DNA of 64,000 nucleotides from Paenibacillus algorifonticola (GTDB lineage Bacteria; Bacillota; Bacilli; Paenibacillales; Paenibacillaceae), in assembly GCF_000971975.1 (NCBI RefSeq), contig NZ_LAQO01000026.1, positions 83,202 through 147,201 on the forward strand. The letters are read 5' to 3'. Made by a program: the position numbers and the translations under genes. The notes beneath the pieces were generated by a model, which saw only the letters and a list, made by a program, of their open reading frames with translations, was not told the DNA's origin and did no database searches. Positions 44,360-53,054 of the stretch are shown in pieces. How positions within the stretch are numbered: position 1 is the first letter of the stretch; every line of letters starts with the position of its first letter.

Positions 44360-45133
44360 ATGAGACTGCATGGCAAAATAGCGCTCCTGACAGGAGCAGG
44401 CTCCGGTATTGGAAGAACGACGGCAGAGCGGTTCGCGATAGAAGGGGCTGCGGTTATCGTTAATGACATTGACGAAGCGAAGGGACGAGATACCGTCAAA
44501 GCGATTCAAGCTGCTGGAGGAGAGGCATTGTTCCTGCACGCTGACGTGACGGACGCGGATTCCGTGCGTTCCATGGTAGAGAAGGCGATAGCGGCGTATG
44601 GCGTCATCGATATTCTGTTCAATAACGCAGGGATTAGCGGGGTGGGGGCTATACATGAAATAGAACCGGAGGATTGGGACCGTGTGGTACGGGTCAACCT
44701 GCGCGGCGTGTTCCTGCCCTCTAAGTATGTGCTTCCCTATATGATGGAGCGCAGAAGCGGCAATATCATTCATATGTCCTCCTGTATTGCGGAGATGGGC
44801 CTTGCGCGAAGAGCTTCTTATTCGGCTACCAAAGGGGCGGTGCTGTCGCTCGCCAAATCGATGCAGGTCGATTACGCCAAATACAATATTCGGGTGAACG
44901 CTGTGCTGCCTGGAACGATCATGACGCCGTTTGTAGAGCAATATTTGAAAAGCTCGTACGAGGACCCGGAAGCGGCGATTGCAGCCATCAAGCTTAGACA
45001 GCTTGGCGGACAATTGGGGAAGCCAGAGGATGTAGCGAGCGCCGTATTATTCCTTGCCTCCGACGAGTCTTCCTTCATGATGGGCTCTCCGCTGTATATC
45101 GATGGAGGAGTCGTCTTCGGCAAGGATGCGTGA
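44360..45133 (+). CDS. SDR-family dehydrogenase, candidate 2-keto-3-deoxy-L-fuconate dehydrogenase
   Basis: A 257-residue short-chain dehydrogenase with TGAGSGIG, LFNNAGISG, SSCIAEMG and the active-site YSATK; AAGGAGAG precedes the ATG. It resembles the SDR at 42442 but the two differ clearly in the substrate-binding C-terminal part. Between the dehydratase and the FAH hydrolase it should oxidise C4 of 2-keto-3-deoxy-L-fuconate to the 2,4-diketo acid. The stop is 30 nt before the next start. Confidence 0.8.
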   Translation: MRLHGKIALLTGAGSGIGRTTAERFAIEGAAVIVNDIDEAKGRDTVKAIQAAGGEALFLHADVTDADSVRSMVEKAIAAYGVIDILFNNAGISGVGAIHEIEPEDWDRVVRVNLRGVFLPSKYVLPYMMERRSGNIIHMSSCIAEMGLARRASYSATKGAVLSLAKSMQVDYAKYNIRVNAVLPGTIMTPFVEQYLKSSYEDPEAAIAAIKLRQLGGQLGKPEDVASAVLFLASDESSFMMGSPLYIDGGVVFGKDA

Positions 45134-45163
45134 ACAACAAAGAACGAGAGGCGGTTGGCTGAA

Positions 45164-46081
45164 ATGAAGCTGGTAACGATTGACACGGACGGATTGTATC
45201 GTCTCGGTCTTAAGGTGAACGATGGCATATTGGATATTCAGGCGGCACAGCGATGGCTGCCCGACCCTGCTGTTCCGTCCGATGTCATGCAGGTTATTGC
45301 GGGCGGCGCTCAGGCGCTTGCGCTTCTGGAGACATACGCTGTGCGCGTTATGAAGGCGGCCGAGCAGCCCGGTGTGGCGTGTGGAGAGATGATTCTAGCT
45401 GAAGACGAAGTGAGATGGGGGCCTTGCGTCACCCGCCCGGGCAAAATGATTTGCGTCGGCTTGAACTACAGACAGCATGCGGTGGAGACCAATGCGCGGG
45501 TTCCGGACTTCCCGATCCTGTTCAACAAATTTAACAACACGCTCACGGGCCATGGCAGGGATATTGCGCTGCCGGAGCGGGTAACCACGCAGGTGGATTA
45601 TGAGGCAGAGCTGGTTATCGTCATCGGCCAAACGGCGAAATATATTAGCGAGGACGAGGCGCTCCAGCATGTGTTCGGCTATTGCTGTGTCAATGATTTG
45701 TCGGCACGCGATCTTCAAATGCGGACGGCACAATGGCTGCTAGGCAAAAGCTGCGATGATTTCAGTCCGCTTGGCCCTTATCTGGTGACAGCCGATGAAA
45801 TCCCGGACCCAAATGCGCTCGATATAAAGTGTACCGTCAACGGGGAGGTCAGGCAGCATTCCCATACGAGCGATATGATATTTTCCTGCGCTGAAATTGT
45901 AAGCTATATTTCACAGCATATGACGCTGTCGCCGGGCGATATTATTTTGACCGGAACGCCGGAGGGTGTTGTGCTCGGCTTGCCGGAGGAGCAGCGGGTT
46001 TACTTGCGCCATGGCGATACGGTAACGATTGAAATTGAAGGCTTAGGGAGCTTGACCAACCGGTTTGTAAGCGAAGTTTAG
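45164..46081 (+). CDS. FAH-family hydrolase, candidate 2,4-diketo-3-deoxy-L-fuconate hydrolase
   Basis: About 305 residues from ATG 45164 (GAGAGG upstream; TTG 45155 is too close). The fumarylacetoacetate hydrolase fold is clear: GLNYRQHA, the metal-binding Glu in YEAELVIV and Asp in NDLSARDLQ, and the closing GDIILTGTPEG. In the non-phosphorylating L-fucose pathway this family splits 2,4-diketo-3-deoxy-L-fuconate into pyruvate and L-lactate. Acylpyruvate hydrolase is the other common activity in the family. It is followed by the GH95 gene, which ties the pathway to fucosylated glycans. Confidence 0.82.
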   Translation: MKLVTIDTDGLYRLGLKVNDGILDIQAAQRWLPDPAVPSDVMQVIAGGAQALALLETYAVRVMKAAEQPGVACGEMILAEDEVRWGPCVTRPGKMICVGLNYRQHAVETNARVPDFPILFNKFNNTLTGHGRDIALPERVTTQVDYEAELVIVIGQTAKYISEDEALQHVFGYCCVNDLSARDLQMRTAQWLLGKSCDDFSPLGPYLVTADEIPDPNALDIKCTVNGEVRQHSHTSDMIFSCAEIVSYISQHMTLSPGDIILTGTPEGVVLGLPEEQRVYLRHGDTVTIEIEGLGSLTNRFVSEV

Positions 46082-46133
46082 CAGAGACGGTTCTTAAACG
46101 AGACATAACGACATTGTTGAAGGATGATGCAAA

Positions 46134-48458
46134 GTGAGTCAAGCGAAGCTTTGGTACAACGGTCCGGGCGAGGACTGGAAGCAGGGATTGCCGATCGGCA
46201 ACGGCCGGATTGGCGCAGTTATTTATGGCGGCAGCGAGCAGGAAACATGGTGTATGACGGAGCTGACGTATTGGTCTGGAAAGAAGGAGCGGATAGCCGG
46301 AAACGGAGGAGGGAAAGCGGGGCTTAAGCGGATGCGGGAAGCCTTCTACAAAGGCGATTATAATGAGGGAGACCGGCTCGCTAAGGAGCAGTTGCAGCCG
46401 AAGAAGCAGAATTTTGGCACCAACCTCTCCGTTTGCGATATGGTGCTGCGGTTCGGACATCAGAGTGAAGATGTTATTCGCGAGCTCGACATGGAGCTTG
46501 CGACGGCAGCGATGTCTTATTCAAGCGCAGGTCATGCGTTCACCCGCGAAGCTTTTGCGACTAATGTCGACGGAATCGTTGCCGCGCGTTTTGCGGGCGA
46601 GCAGGCAGGAAGTGTCAGCTTCGCGCTCAGGGTCACGGGCCGCTCAGGATCGTTCGCGGCTGTCGTAGCTGGTGATGATACGATCGCCTTTCATGGGCAA
46701 GCAACGGAGGATATGCATAGCGACGGCACATGCGGTGTATTGTGCCGCGGGCTGGTGAAGCTGGTCGTTAGGAGCGGCAGCGTCCAGAGCAAAGCGGATG
46801 AGCTTGTTGTGACAGACGCAGACGAAGCCTATCTTTATTTTGCGATGCATACGGATTACGGCCAAGCGGATGAGAACTGGAAAGCAAGAAGCGGGGAGCA
46901 GCTCACAGCCGCTATCGCCAAAGGCTATGACCAATTGAAGGCCGAGCATGTAGCGGATTACCGCTCGCTGTATGCCCGTGTATCTCTGGATCTCGGAGCA
47001 TCCGAGGCTGCTGCGCTTCCGACGGATGAGCGCATGCGGCGGCTGCAACAGGAGGGACAGGACGATCCGGAGCTTATCTCTTTGTTTTTTCAATATGGCC
47101 GTTATTTGACGATAGCCGGATCACGCGCAAATTCGCCGCTGCCGCTGCATTTGCAGGGAGTATGGAATGACGGCGAGGCGAACCGGATGGCCTGGAGCTG
47201 CGATTACCATTTGGACATTAATACGCAGATGAACTATTATCCGACGGAAATCGTCAATTTGGCGGAATGCCATGTTCCGCTCATGGACTACATTGAGCGG
47301 CTGGCGGATGCAGGGAAGCTGGCTGCACAGGATTTTTATGGCTGCGAGGGCTGGGTCGCACATGTATTCTCCAATGCGTGGGGCTTCACAGCACCTGGCT
47401 GGGAGACGGGCTGGGGGCTTAATGTCACAGGCGGATTATGGATTGCCATGCATTTGAAGGAGCATTATGAATATGGGCTGGACCGCGCCTTTCTGACGGA
47501 GCAGGCTTATCCGGTGTTGAAGGAGGCAGCCGCTTTTTTCCTTGATTATATGGCCGTCCATCCAGCCAACGGCTGGCTTGTGACGGGGCCATCCAACTCG
47601 CCAGAGAACAGCTTTTATCCTTTGGATCGGGAGCAAGGACCGCAGCAGCTGTCGATGGGATCAACGATGGATCAGGTGCTGGTGCGGGATTTATTCGCCT
47701 TCTGTCTGGATGCGGCGAAATTGCTCGGAACGGATCTTGAGCTTCAAGCGAAGCTGGAGCATGCGATTTCCCTATTGCCTCCGCTGAAGATCGGCAGCAG
47801 AGGACAGCTGCAGGAATGGCTGGAGGATTACGAAGAGGCTCAGCCAGAGCATCGCCATCTTGCCCATCTGTTCGCCCTTTATCCAAGCAACCAGATCACT
47901 CCGCGCGATACGCCCGAGCTAAGCGCAGCCGCAAGGCAGACGCTGCTAGGTCGTATGACGGATGAACTGGAGGATATTGAATTCACAGCGGTATTGTTTG
48001 CAACTGGCTTTTCCCGCCTATATGATGGAGACCGTGCATTGTGGCATATTAACCATCTGATTGGCGAGCTCTGCTTCGATAACCTGCTGACGTATTCCAA
48101 GGCAGGAGTTGGCGGGGCAGATACGAATATTTTTATTGCCGACGGCAATTATGGCGGTACGGCGGCGGTGGCAGATACGCTGTTGCATAGCCATGCGGGA
48201 GACATTCATCTGCTGCCTGCCTTGCCTTCGGCGTGGCGGTCAGGCTCCTTCAAGGGCCTGCGTGCGAAAGGCAACATTGAGGTGGATGCCGTTTGGGACA
48301 ATAATAGGCTTACAGAAGCCACACTCTATGCACGTGCCTCTGGACCGGCGGTCGTTCGGTTCGGTGAGCTTGCAGTGAAGGTTGAGCTTGAGGAAGGTCA
48401 GGCTTACAGGCTTGATGCCGGGCTGCAAATATTGGAGCGCACGGCTGTAGCCCGGTAG
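46134..48458 (+). CDS. GH95-family alpha-L-fucosidase
   Basis: A 774-residue protein without a signal peptide, starting at GTG with AAGGATGATG upstream. GH95 landmarks: the N-terminal beta domain motif LPIGNGRIGAVIYGG, the general acid Glu491 (SNSPEN, as Glu566 of B. bifidum AfcA) and Asp670 (DGNYGG, as Asp766). At the site of the two water-orienting Asn (Asn421, Asn423 in AfcA) it reads Asp361-Ile-Asn363 (DINTQMN), so one Asn is replaced. GH95 removes alpha-1,2-linked L-fucose, or L-galactose in some members, by inversion. As a cytoplasmic enzyme beside the fucose genes it would act on imported fucosylated oligosaccharides. Confidence 0.88.
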   Translation: MSQAKLWYNGPGEDWKQGLPIGNGRIGAVIYGGSEQETWCMTELTYWSGKKERIAGNGGGKAGLKRMREAFYKGDYNEGDRLAKEQLQPKKQNFGTNLSVCDMVLRFGHQSEDVIRELDMELATAAMSYSSAGHAFTREAFATNVDGIVAARFAGEQAGSVSFALRVTGRSGSFAAVVAGDDTIAFHGQATEDMHSDGTCGVLCRGLVKLVVRSGSVQSKADELVVTDADEAYLYFAMHTDYGQADENWKARSGEQLTAAIAKGYDQLKAEHVADYRSLYARVSLDLGASEAAALPTDERMRRLQQEGQDDPELISLFFQYGRYLTIAGSRANSPLPLHLQGVWNDGEANRMAWSCDYHLDINTQMNYYPTEIVNLAECHVPLMDYIERLADAGKLAAQDFYGCEGWVAHVFSNAWGFTAPGWETGWGLNVTGGLWIAMHLKEHYEYGLDRAFLTEQAYPVLKEAAAFFLDYMAVHPANGWLVTGPSNSPENSFYPLDREQGPQQLSMGSTMDQVLVRDLFAFCLDAAKLLGTDLELQAKLEHAISLLPPLKIGSRGQLQEWLEDYEEAQPEHRHLAHLFALYPSNQITPRDTPELSAAARQTLLGRMTDELEDIEFTAVLFATGFSRLYDGDRALWHINHLIGELCFDNLLTYSKAGVGGADTNIFIADGNYGGTAAVADTLLHSHAGDIHLLPALPSAWRSGSFKGLRAKGNIEVDAVWDNNRLTEATLYARASGPAVVRFGELAVKVELEEGQAYRLDAGLQILERTAVAR

Positions 48459-48472
48459 TCCACCATATTAAT

Positions 48473-48513
48473 GAAAAGACAACTACGCTTTGGTATAAAG
48501 TAGTTGTCTTTTC
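48473..48513 (+). terminator. Rho-independent terminator after GH95
   Basis: GAAAAGACAACTAC (48473-48486) and GTAGTTGTCTTTTC (48500-48513) form a perfect 14-bp stem whose arms supply A and T runs on the two sides, so it can stop transcription of the fucose operon. Confidence 0.85.
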
Positions 48514-48613
48514 GCATCGTTAGGTTATGATGTAGGTGCGGCCGTTTTTAGAGTTGAATGGCAATGCCTTCGTTCTTTATGAAAGCGCTATTATATAGAG
48601 GGGTGGGTTGGCT

Positions 48614-50914
48614 GTGCCCAAATATACGACTATTTTTCGCAAGTTTCTGGTGTCCTACTTAATTATATTGATCATTCCGAGCATAGCGGGTTATGTATCC
48701 TATCGGACTTCGATTTCGGTTACGCAATCCATTTCCATCGAGAATAGCGTGACCCAGCTGCAGCGCAGCCAGGAAATATTGGAGCGAAGGATGGTGGAGG
48801 TGGAAGGCTTCACTCGCCAGCTTGCCTTGAATCCCGACCTGAACAAGCTCATGAATGAGCAGAAAAATGGAGACGAAATCAACGTCTATGGTATCTGGAG
48901 CATGGTGAAGCAGGTTACGCCGTTTAGCCAGACGAATGATTTTCTGCAAAATTATTTTATATACTTAAGCAATTATGACGTTATATTCACCCAAGGCTCA
49001 GCCTACTTCCGTCCGGAGCATTATTACCAGAATTTCCACTACACGGACCTTTCGCTAGATGAGTGGAAGGATGAGGTGCTTGGTAGAACGCATAGCAGCG
49101 AGATGATGCCGCTCCGTTCGTTTATGAGCAATAAGAAGCAAAGCTCGGTCGTGACCTACATGCAATCGCTGCCGCTCGACAGCTTCAGCGGTTCGTCGCC
49201 AGCTACAGTCGTTGTTATGATCGATGAGGAGCATATTTCCAATCTGCTTGCTGGACTGGAAGACCGCTATGGCGGCTGGGCGCACATCAGTGATGCGCAG
49301 GGGAATACGATAGGGCTGCGGGGAATAACGGAGGCGGCGGCAAGACAGCTGTCCACGTCCACCGAGCTTGATCAGACGAAGCGCAGCCAATTTTACCATG
49401 ACGATCTTGTCATTACGATTCAATCCGATACGAGCGGTTGGACTTATCGCGCAGGCGTGCCGCGTCAGGTGCTGATGGAGAATGCGAATCAGATCAAGCA
49501 TATGACCTGGATGGTAACCGGCATTGCATTAGTGCTGGGGCTGCTGGCGGGGCTATTGCTCTCCTATCGCAACAGTGCGCCGATTAACCGACTGCTTGGC
49601 GTGATGAAGGAGCATTTCGGCAAGGACGGTTTGGCGGAGCGCAATGAATATGATTTTTTGCAGGGCAATATTTCGAAAATGATTACGAGCAACCGGCAAT
49701 TGGAGCTTGAGCTTGAGCGTCAACTCCCGCTCGTTCGGGATGGCTTCCTCAAGCGCCTGCTGGCAGGCGAATTTCGTACGCTGGAGGAAATTGCGGCTGC
49801 TGCGGCGCAAGCGGACGTTAACCTTGCCGGTGGTGAGGGTCACGTGGGCATTCTGCGAATTAACGGCTATTCTGGCATGGATAGCATCGATATATTAAAT
49901 GAGCTTTCAGCAGCAAGGCTGATTATGAAGCAGGCATTGTCCGAAACCGAGGAAAGTTTGTTGATGACCGACCTTGGATCGGATCGTTTGGTCATGATCT
50001 GGTTGGAGCAGAAGGAGCAGACGAGCGGCGCCGATTTCCGTAAACGGTTAAATGAAGCGCTGGCCGGACTCGCTCGGACGGCCTACTCAGAATACAAGGT
50101 TTCGTTGTCGGCAGCATTTGGAGAATGCTTCCAAACGCTGATGGATGTTAGCCATTCGTACGAGCAAGCAGGGCAAACACTGGAGTATACAGAGCTCTCA
50201 GGCATGCAAAGCATACTTTGGTTCAGCGATTCCGGCCGGGAAACAGCGACCTATTATTATCCGCTCGACATGGAGCAGCGGCTGATCAGTACGATTCGTG
50301 CAGGAGAGCCGGAGGAAGCCAAGCGGATCGTGTCGGCGGTGATGGACAAAAATTCGGATCAGCATCAGCTATCTCCGGAAATGAAGCAACAGCTCGTCGG
50401 CGAGCTGAAGGGAACGCTGCTCAAGCTGCTGGATCAGAAGGCGCTCATCCAATCGGAGCTGCTTCATACGTTGAAGAATCAAATAATTGGCATCCAGGCA
50501 GCAGATATGCTGCTGGACATTCAGCAAGAGATCAACGGCATTATCGAAGCGTTGTGCGGTATTATTAACAGCAAGAAAAATAATGCCCATATTCAGATCG
50601 CGGGTGACATCAAACGCTTTATTGCCGAAAGCTATAACGACTCCGAGCTGACCTTATACCGTATCGCCGAGAAGGTGGAACGTCCTGAAAAATATATTTC
50701 TCAGCTATTCAAGGAGGTGACGGATATAAATGTGTCCGATTACCTGGAGATGGTACGAATCGAGCGCGCCGCCGCTCTGCTTCGCACAGAAGGCTGTACG
50801 GTTGATGAAATTGCGTCGCGCGTTGGCTACAACAGCTCGCATTCCTTCCGCAGGGCGTTCAAGCGGGTAATGGGCGTTGCGCCAAGCTCCTATAGGCAGT
50901 CCATCCATATCTAG
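48614..50914 (+). CDS. Membrane-anchored AraC-family regulator with Cache-like sensor
   Basis: About 766 residues. GTG 48614 is favoured by GAGGGG 10 nt upstream (TTG 48608 is possible). A membrane helix near residues 12-32 (LVSYLIILIIPSIAGY) precedes a roughly 260-residue extracellular sensor region, a second helix follows at about 298-320, then a linker and a C-terminal AraC helix-turn-helix (ERPEKYISQLFK and YNSSHSFRRAFK). There is no receiver or kinase domain. This one-component layout lets an outside ligand control transcription directly; the binding-protein gene 33 nt downstream is the likely target or partner. Confidence 0.87.
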   Translation: MPKYTTIFRKFLVSYLIILIIPSIAGYVSYRTSISVTQSISIENSVTQLQRSQEILERRMVEVEGFTRQLALNPDLNKLMNEQKNGDEINVYGIWSMVKQVTPFSQTNDFLQNYFIYLSNYDVIFTQGSAYFRPEHYYQNFHYTDLSLDEWKDEVLGRTHSSEMMPLRSFMSNKKQSSVVTYMQSLPLDSFSGSSPATVVVMIDEEHISNLLAGLEDRYGGWAHISDAQGNTIGLRGITEAAARQLSTSTELDQTKRSQFYHDDLVITIQSDTSGWTYRAGVPRQVLMENANQIKHMTWMVTGIALVLGLLAGLLLSYRNSAPINRLLGVMKEHFGKDGLAERNEYDFLQGNISKMITSNRQLELELERQLPLVRDGFLKRLLAGEFRTLEEIAAAAAQADVNLAGGEGHVGILRINGYSGMDSIDILNELSAARLIMKQALSETEESLLMTDLGSDRLVMIWLEQKEQTSGADFRKRLNEALAGLARTAYSEYKVSLSAAFGECFQTLMDVSHSYEQAGQTLEYTELSGMQSILWFSDSGRETATYYYPLDMEQRLISTIRAGEPEEAKRIVSAVMDKNSDQHQLSPEMKQQLVGELKGTLLKLLDQKALIQSELLHTLKNQIIGIQAADMLLDIQQEINGIIEALCGIINSKKNNAHIQIAGDIKRFIAESYNDSELTLYRIAEKVERPEKYISQLFKEVTDINVSDYLEMVRIERAAALLRTEGCTVDEIASRVGYNSSHSFRRAFKRVMGVAPSSYRQSIHI

Positions 50915-50947
50915 GCGACCATCAGGCGTCGAAGGAGTGAAGGGAAG

Positions 50948-52579
50948 ATGAAGCTGGACCGGACCGGCATTGCTGTCTTTGTGCTTGTGGGGCTGTTGCT
51001 CCTCGCCTCATGCTCACTTAAAGAAAATAAGTCTGTGAGCGGAGGTGAAGGCAAGCGAGAGGAAGCACCGACGGAGCTGCATGTATTTGCTTTGCAGGAG
51101 CCGGGGATTGAGCTTGGGACAAATGATTTCACTCGTTATCTGGAGCAGAAATTTAACGTGCATTTTAATTGGGAGTTTATTTCGCCGGATGGGGCAAGGG
51201 AGAAGCGGCAAATATCGCTCGCAGGCGGCGACTATCCTGATGCATATTTCCTGACGGCGTATATCGATCAATTCTCGCAATCGGACCTGCTTAAGTACGG
51301 CAAGCAGGGCGTTATCATGCCCCTAAATGAGCTAATTGCGAAATATGCTCCCAATGTGAAAGCCGCTATGACGGAGCATTCGGATCTCAAAGCGCTCAGT
51401 ACAGCTCCTGATGGGAACATTTACGGCCTGCCAGCCTACAGCGAATGCTTCCATTGCTCCTATCCGAACAAGATGTGGGTGAATGACAAATGGCTCGCGA
51501 AGCTGGGGCTGGACGTACCGACGACAACCGAGGAATTTAAGGAAATGCTGGAGGCATTCAACAGCTCAGACCCCAACGGCAACGGATTGGCTGATGAGGT
51601 CCCGCTCAGCGGCTCGACCGAGGATTTTGGCGTCCGAATTATTCCGTATTTGATGAACGGTTTTATTTATCATGATGATCGCCATTATTTGATGCTGACC
51701 GATGGCAAGGTGGAGACGGTTGCGGATAAGCCGCGTTGGAAGGAAGGGCTGGCCTATATCAGGTCGCTCTACAAGGAGGGGCTGATCGATCCGGGAGCTT
51801 TTATTCAAAATGCGGAGGCTTTAAAAAGAATCGGCGACAATGATGGAGCGCCTATGCTAGGGGTGGCGGCAGGGATGCATCCCGCTATATTCGCAGGTGA
51901 GAGAATGAACGATTATGTGCCGATTCCGCCGCTTGTGGGACCTTATGCCTCCTATGCTACTTATCAAGGGGGCGGTATGCAGCCTGGAGCCAAGTTTGTC
52001 ATCACGAACCGGGCGAGCAAGGAGGCGCAGCGCAAATTAATCGAAATCGTTAACTATATGTACACACCAGAAGGGCAAACGACGTCCCAAAACGGTTTGG
52101 AAGGTATCGGCTGGCGCAAGCCGCAAGCTGGGGAGCAGGCGCTTGGAGCAGGCGTCAAGCCGTTGTTCACAAGCCTTATTCTGATCAATGAAGCAGAGTC
52201 GACCAATTCCGGCTGGAGCGGGATGGCGCATCTGTATATGCCTAGGGAATATCGCGATAGCTGGGTGGCGGGCAGCGATATGTATACGCCTGATGGCTAT
52301 GAGCGCAGACTCTATGAAGCCACAATGCTGTATGAAGGACATGAGCCTTCAGATATTTTCCCAATCTGGACGCTATGGCTGGACCCGACCGAAGCGGACG
52401 AGGCTGGCATTTTGCATACTAATTTAACTAATTATATCGAACAAAGCACTTTGCGCTTCATTACAGGCGATTGGGACTTAGACAAGGATTGGAACGGCTA
52501 TGTAGCAGGCTTGCATGATATGAGGATTCAGCGGTACGTTGAGATCATGCAAAGGGCTTATGATCTTTATAAAAAATAA
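50948..52579 (+). CDS. Solute-binding lipoprotein (LplA/LipO-like), copy 1
   Basis: A 543-residue binding protein with a signal peptide and lipobox LASC (Cys about 21). Mature landmarks are the N-terminal strand ELHVFALQEPG, REKRQISLAGGDYPDA, and FHCSYPNKMWVN. AAGGGAAG precedes the ATG. It is closely similar over its whole length to the binding protein at 55043. The two permeases lie between them, after a 475-nt gap with hairpins and a terminator, so this copy may be transcribed with the upstream regulator and separately from the permeases. Ligand unknown; the locus suggests a fucose- or galactose-bearing oligosaccharide. Confidence 0.9.
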   Translation: MKLDRTGIAVFVLVGLLLLASCSLKENKSVSGGEGKREEAPTELHVFALQEPGIELGTNDFTRYLEQKFNVHFNWEFISPDGAREKRQISLAGGDYPDAYFLTAYIDQFSQSDLLKYGKQGVIMPLNELIAKYAPNVKAAMTEHSDLKALSTAPDGNIYGLPAYSECFHCSYPNKMWVNDKWLAKLGLDVPTTTEEFKEMLEAFNSSDPNGNGLADEVPLSGSTEDFGVRIIPYLMNGFIYHDDRHYLMLTDGKVETVADKPRWKEGLAYIRSLYKEGLIDPGAFIQNAEALKRIGDNDGAPMLGVAAGMHPAIFAGERMNDYVPIPPLVGPYASYATYQGGGMQPGAKFVITNRASKEAQRKLIEIVNYMYTPEGQTTSQNGLEGIGWRKPQAGEQALGAGVKPLFTSLILINEAESTNSGWSGMAHLYMPREYRDSWVAGSDMYTPDGYERRLYEATMLYEGHEPSDIFPIWTLWLDPTEADEAGILHTNLTNYIEQSTLRFITGDWDLDKDWNGYVAGLHDMRIQRYVEIMQRAYDLYKK

Positions 52580-52646
52580 GAGACGATATAGCTTGAACTT
52601 AGATGTATAACGAGCAGAACCCACTTTAACAGTCGTGTGCGAAGAA

Positions 52647-52691
52647 AGCCCAGTACTCATGTGTCTATTTCTAAATTGACCTTACTGGGCT
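52647..52691. other. Inverted repeat in the 475-nt gap
   Basis: AGCCCAGTA (52647-52655) and TACTGGGCT (52683-52691) are perfect 9-bp arms around a 27-nt loop. No T run follows, so the role is unclear; it is the first of two hairpins between the binding protein and the permeases. Confidence 0.45.
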
Positions 52692-52750
52692 GAGAAGTAT
52701 ATTTCTCCCTGATCTTTGAGCCTCCTATATCGAAAAATAATAATGTAAAT

Positions 52751-52777
52751 CGGCTGATGGTAGAGCCGGTTTTTTTT
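52751..52777 (+). terminator. Terminator after binding protein 1
   Basis: CGGCT (52751-52755) and AGCCG (52764-52768) close a short stem, followed by eight T. It suggests that the permease operon downstream needs its own promoter. Confidence 0.75.
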
Positions 52778-52880
52778 CGTATGTCCGTAGTTACTGAATA
52801 GGCTGAGGCAATAGGTTAGTTCAGGCCAATCGCTCGTTATGGTACCCATCCCCACGCACTCTCCCCGGGCCACCGCCAAA

Positions 52881-52979
52881 TGTACGCCCCCACGGCCAAT
52901 TGTCCCCCTGAAAACGGCGTTTTTGTACGCTAAACGACGCAAGTGTACCTGTCGCAAGCGAGGCTGAATCTCCTATGAT
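52881..52979 (+). promoter_or_regulatory. Leader with TGTAC repeats, likely control region of the permease operon
   Basis: TGTACGC occurs at 52881 and 52924 and TGTACCT at 52944, in a GC-rich stretch 75-170 nt before the permease start. TATGAT at 52974-52979 could be a -10 box, with no good -35 17 nt upstream, as for an activator-dependent promoter. The repeats may be operator half-sites; this rests on pattern only. Confidence 0.35.
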
Positions 52980-53054
52980 CAAGCGTATAGAAAGCGCTAT
53001 CATCCATCATCAGGCAGTGACTTAGGGGGGATTGTTCTGGAGAAAGAGGTTGTA

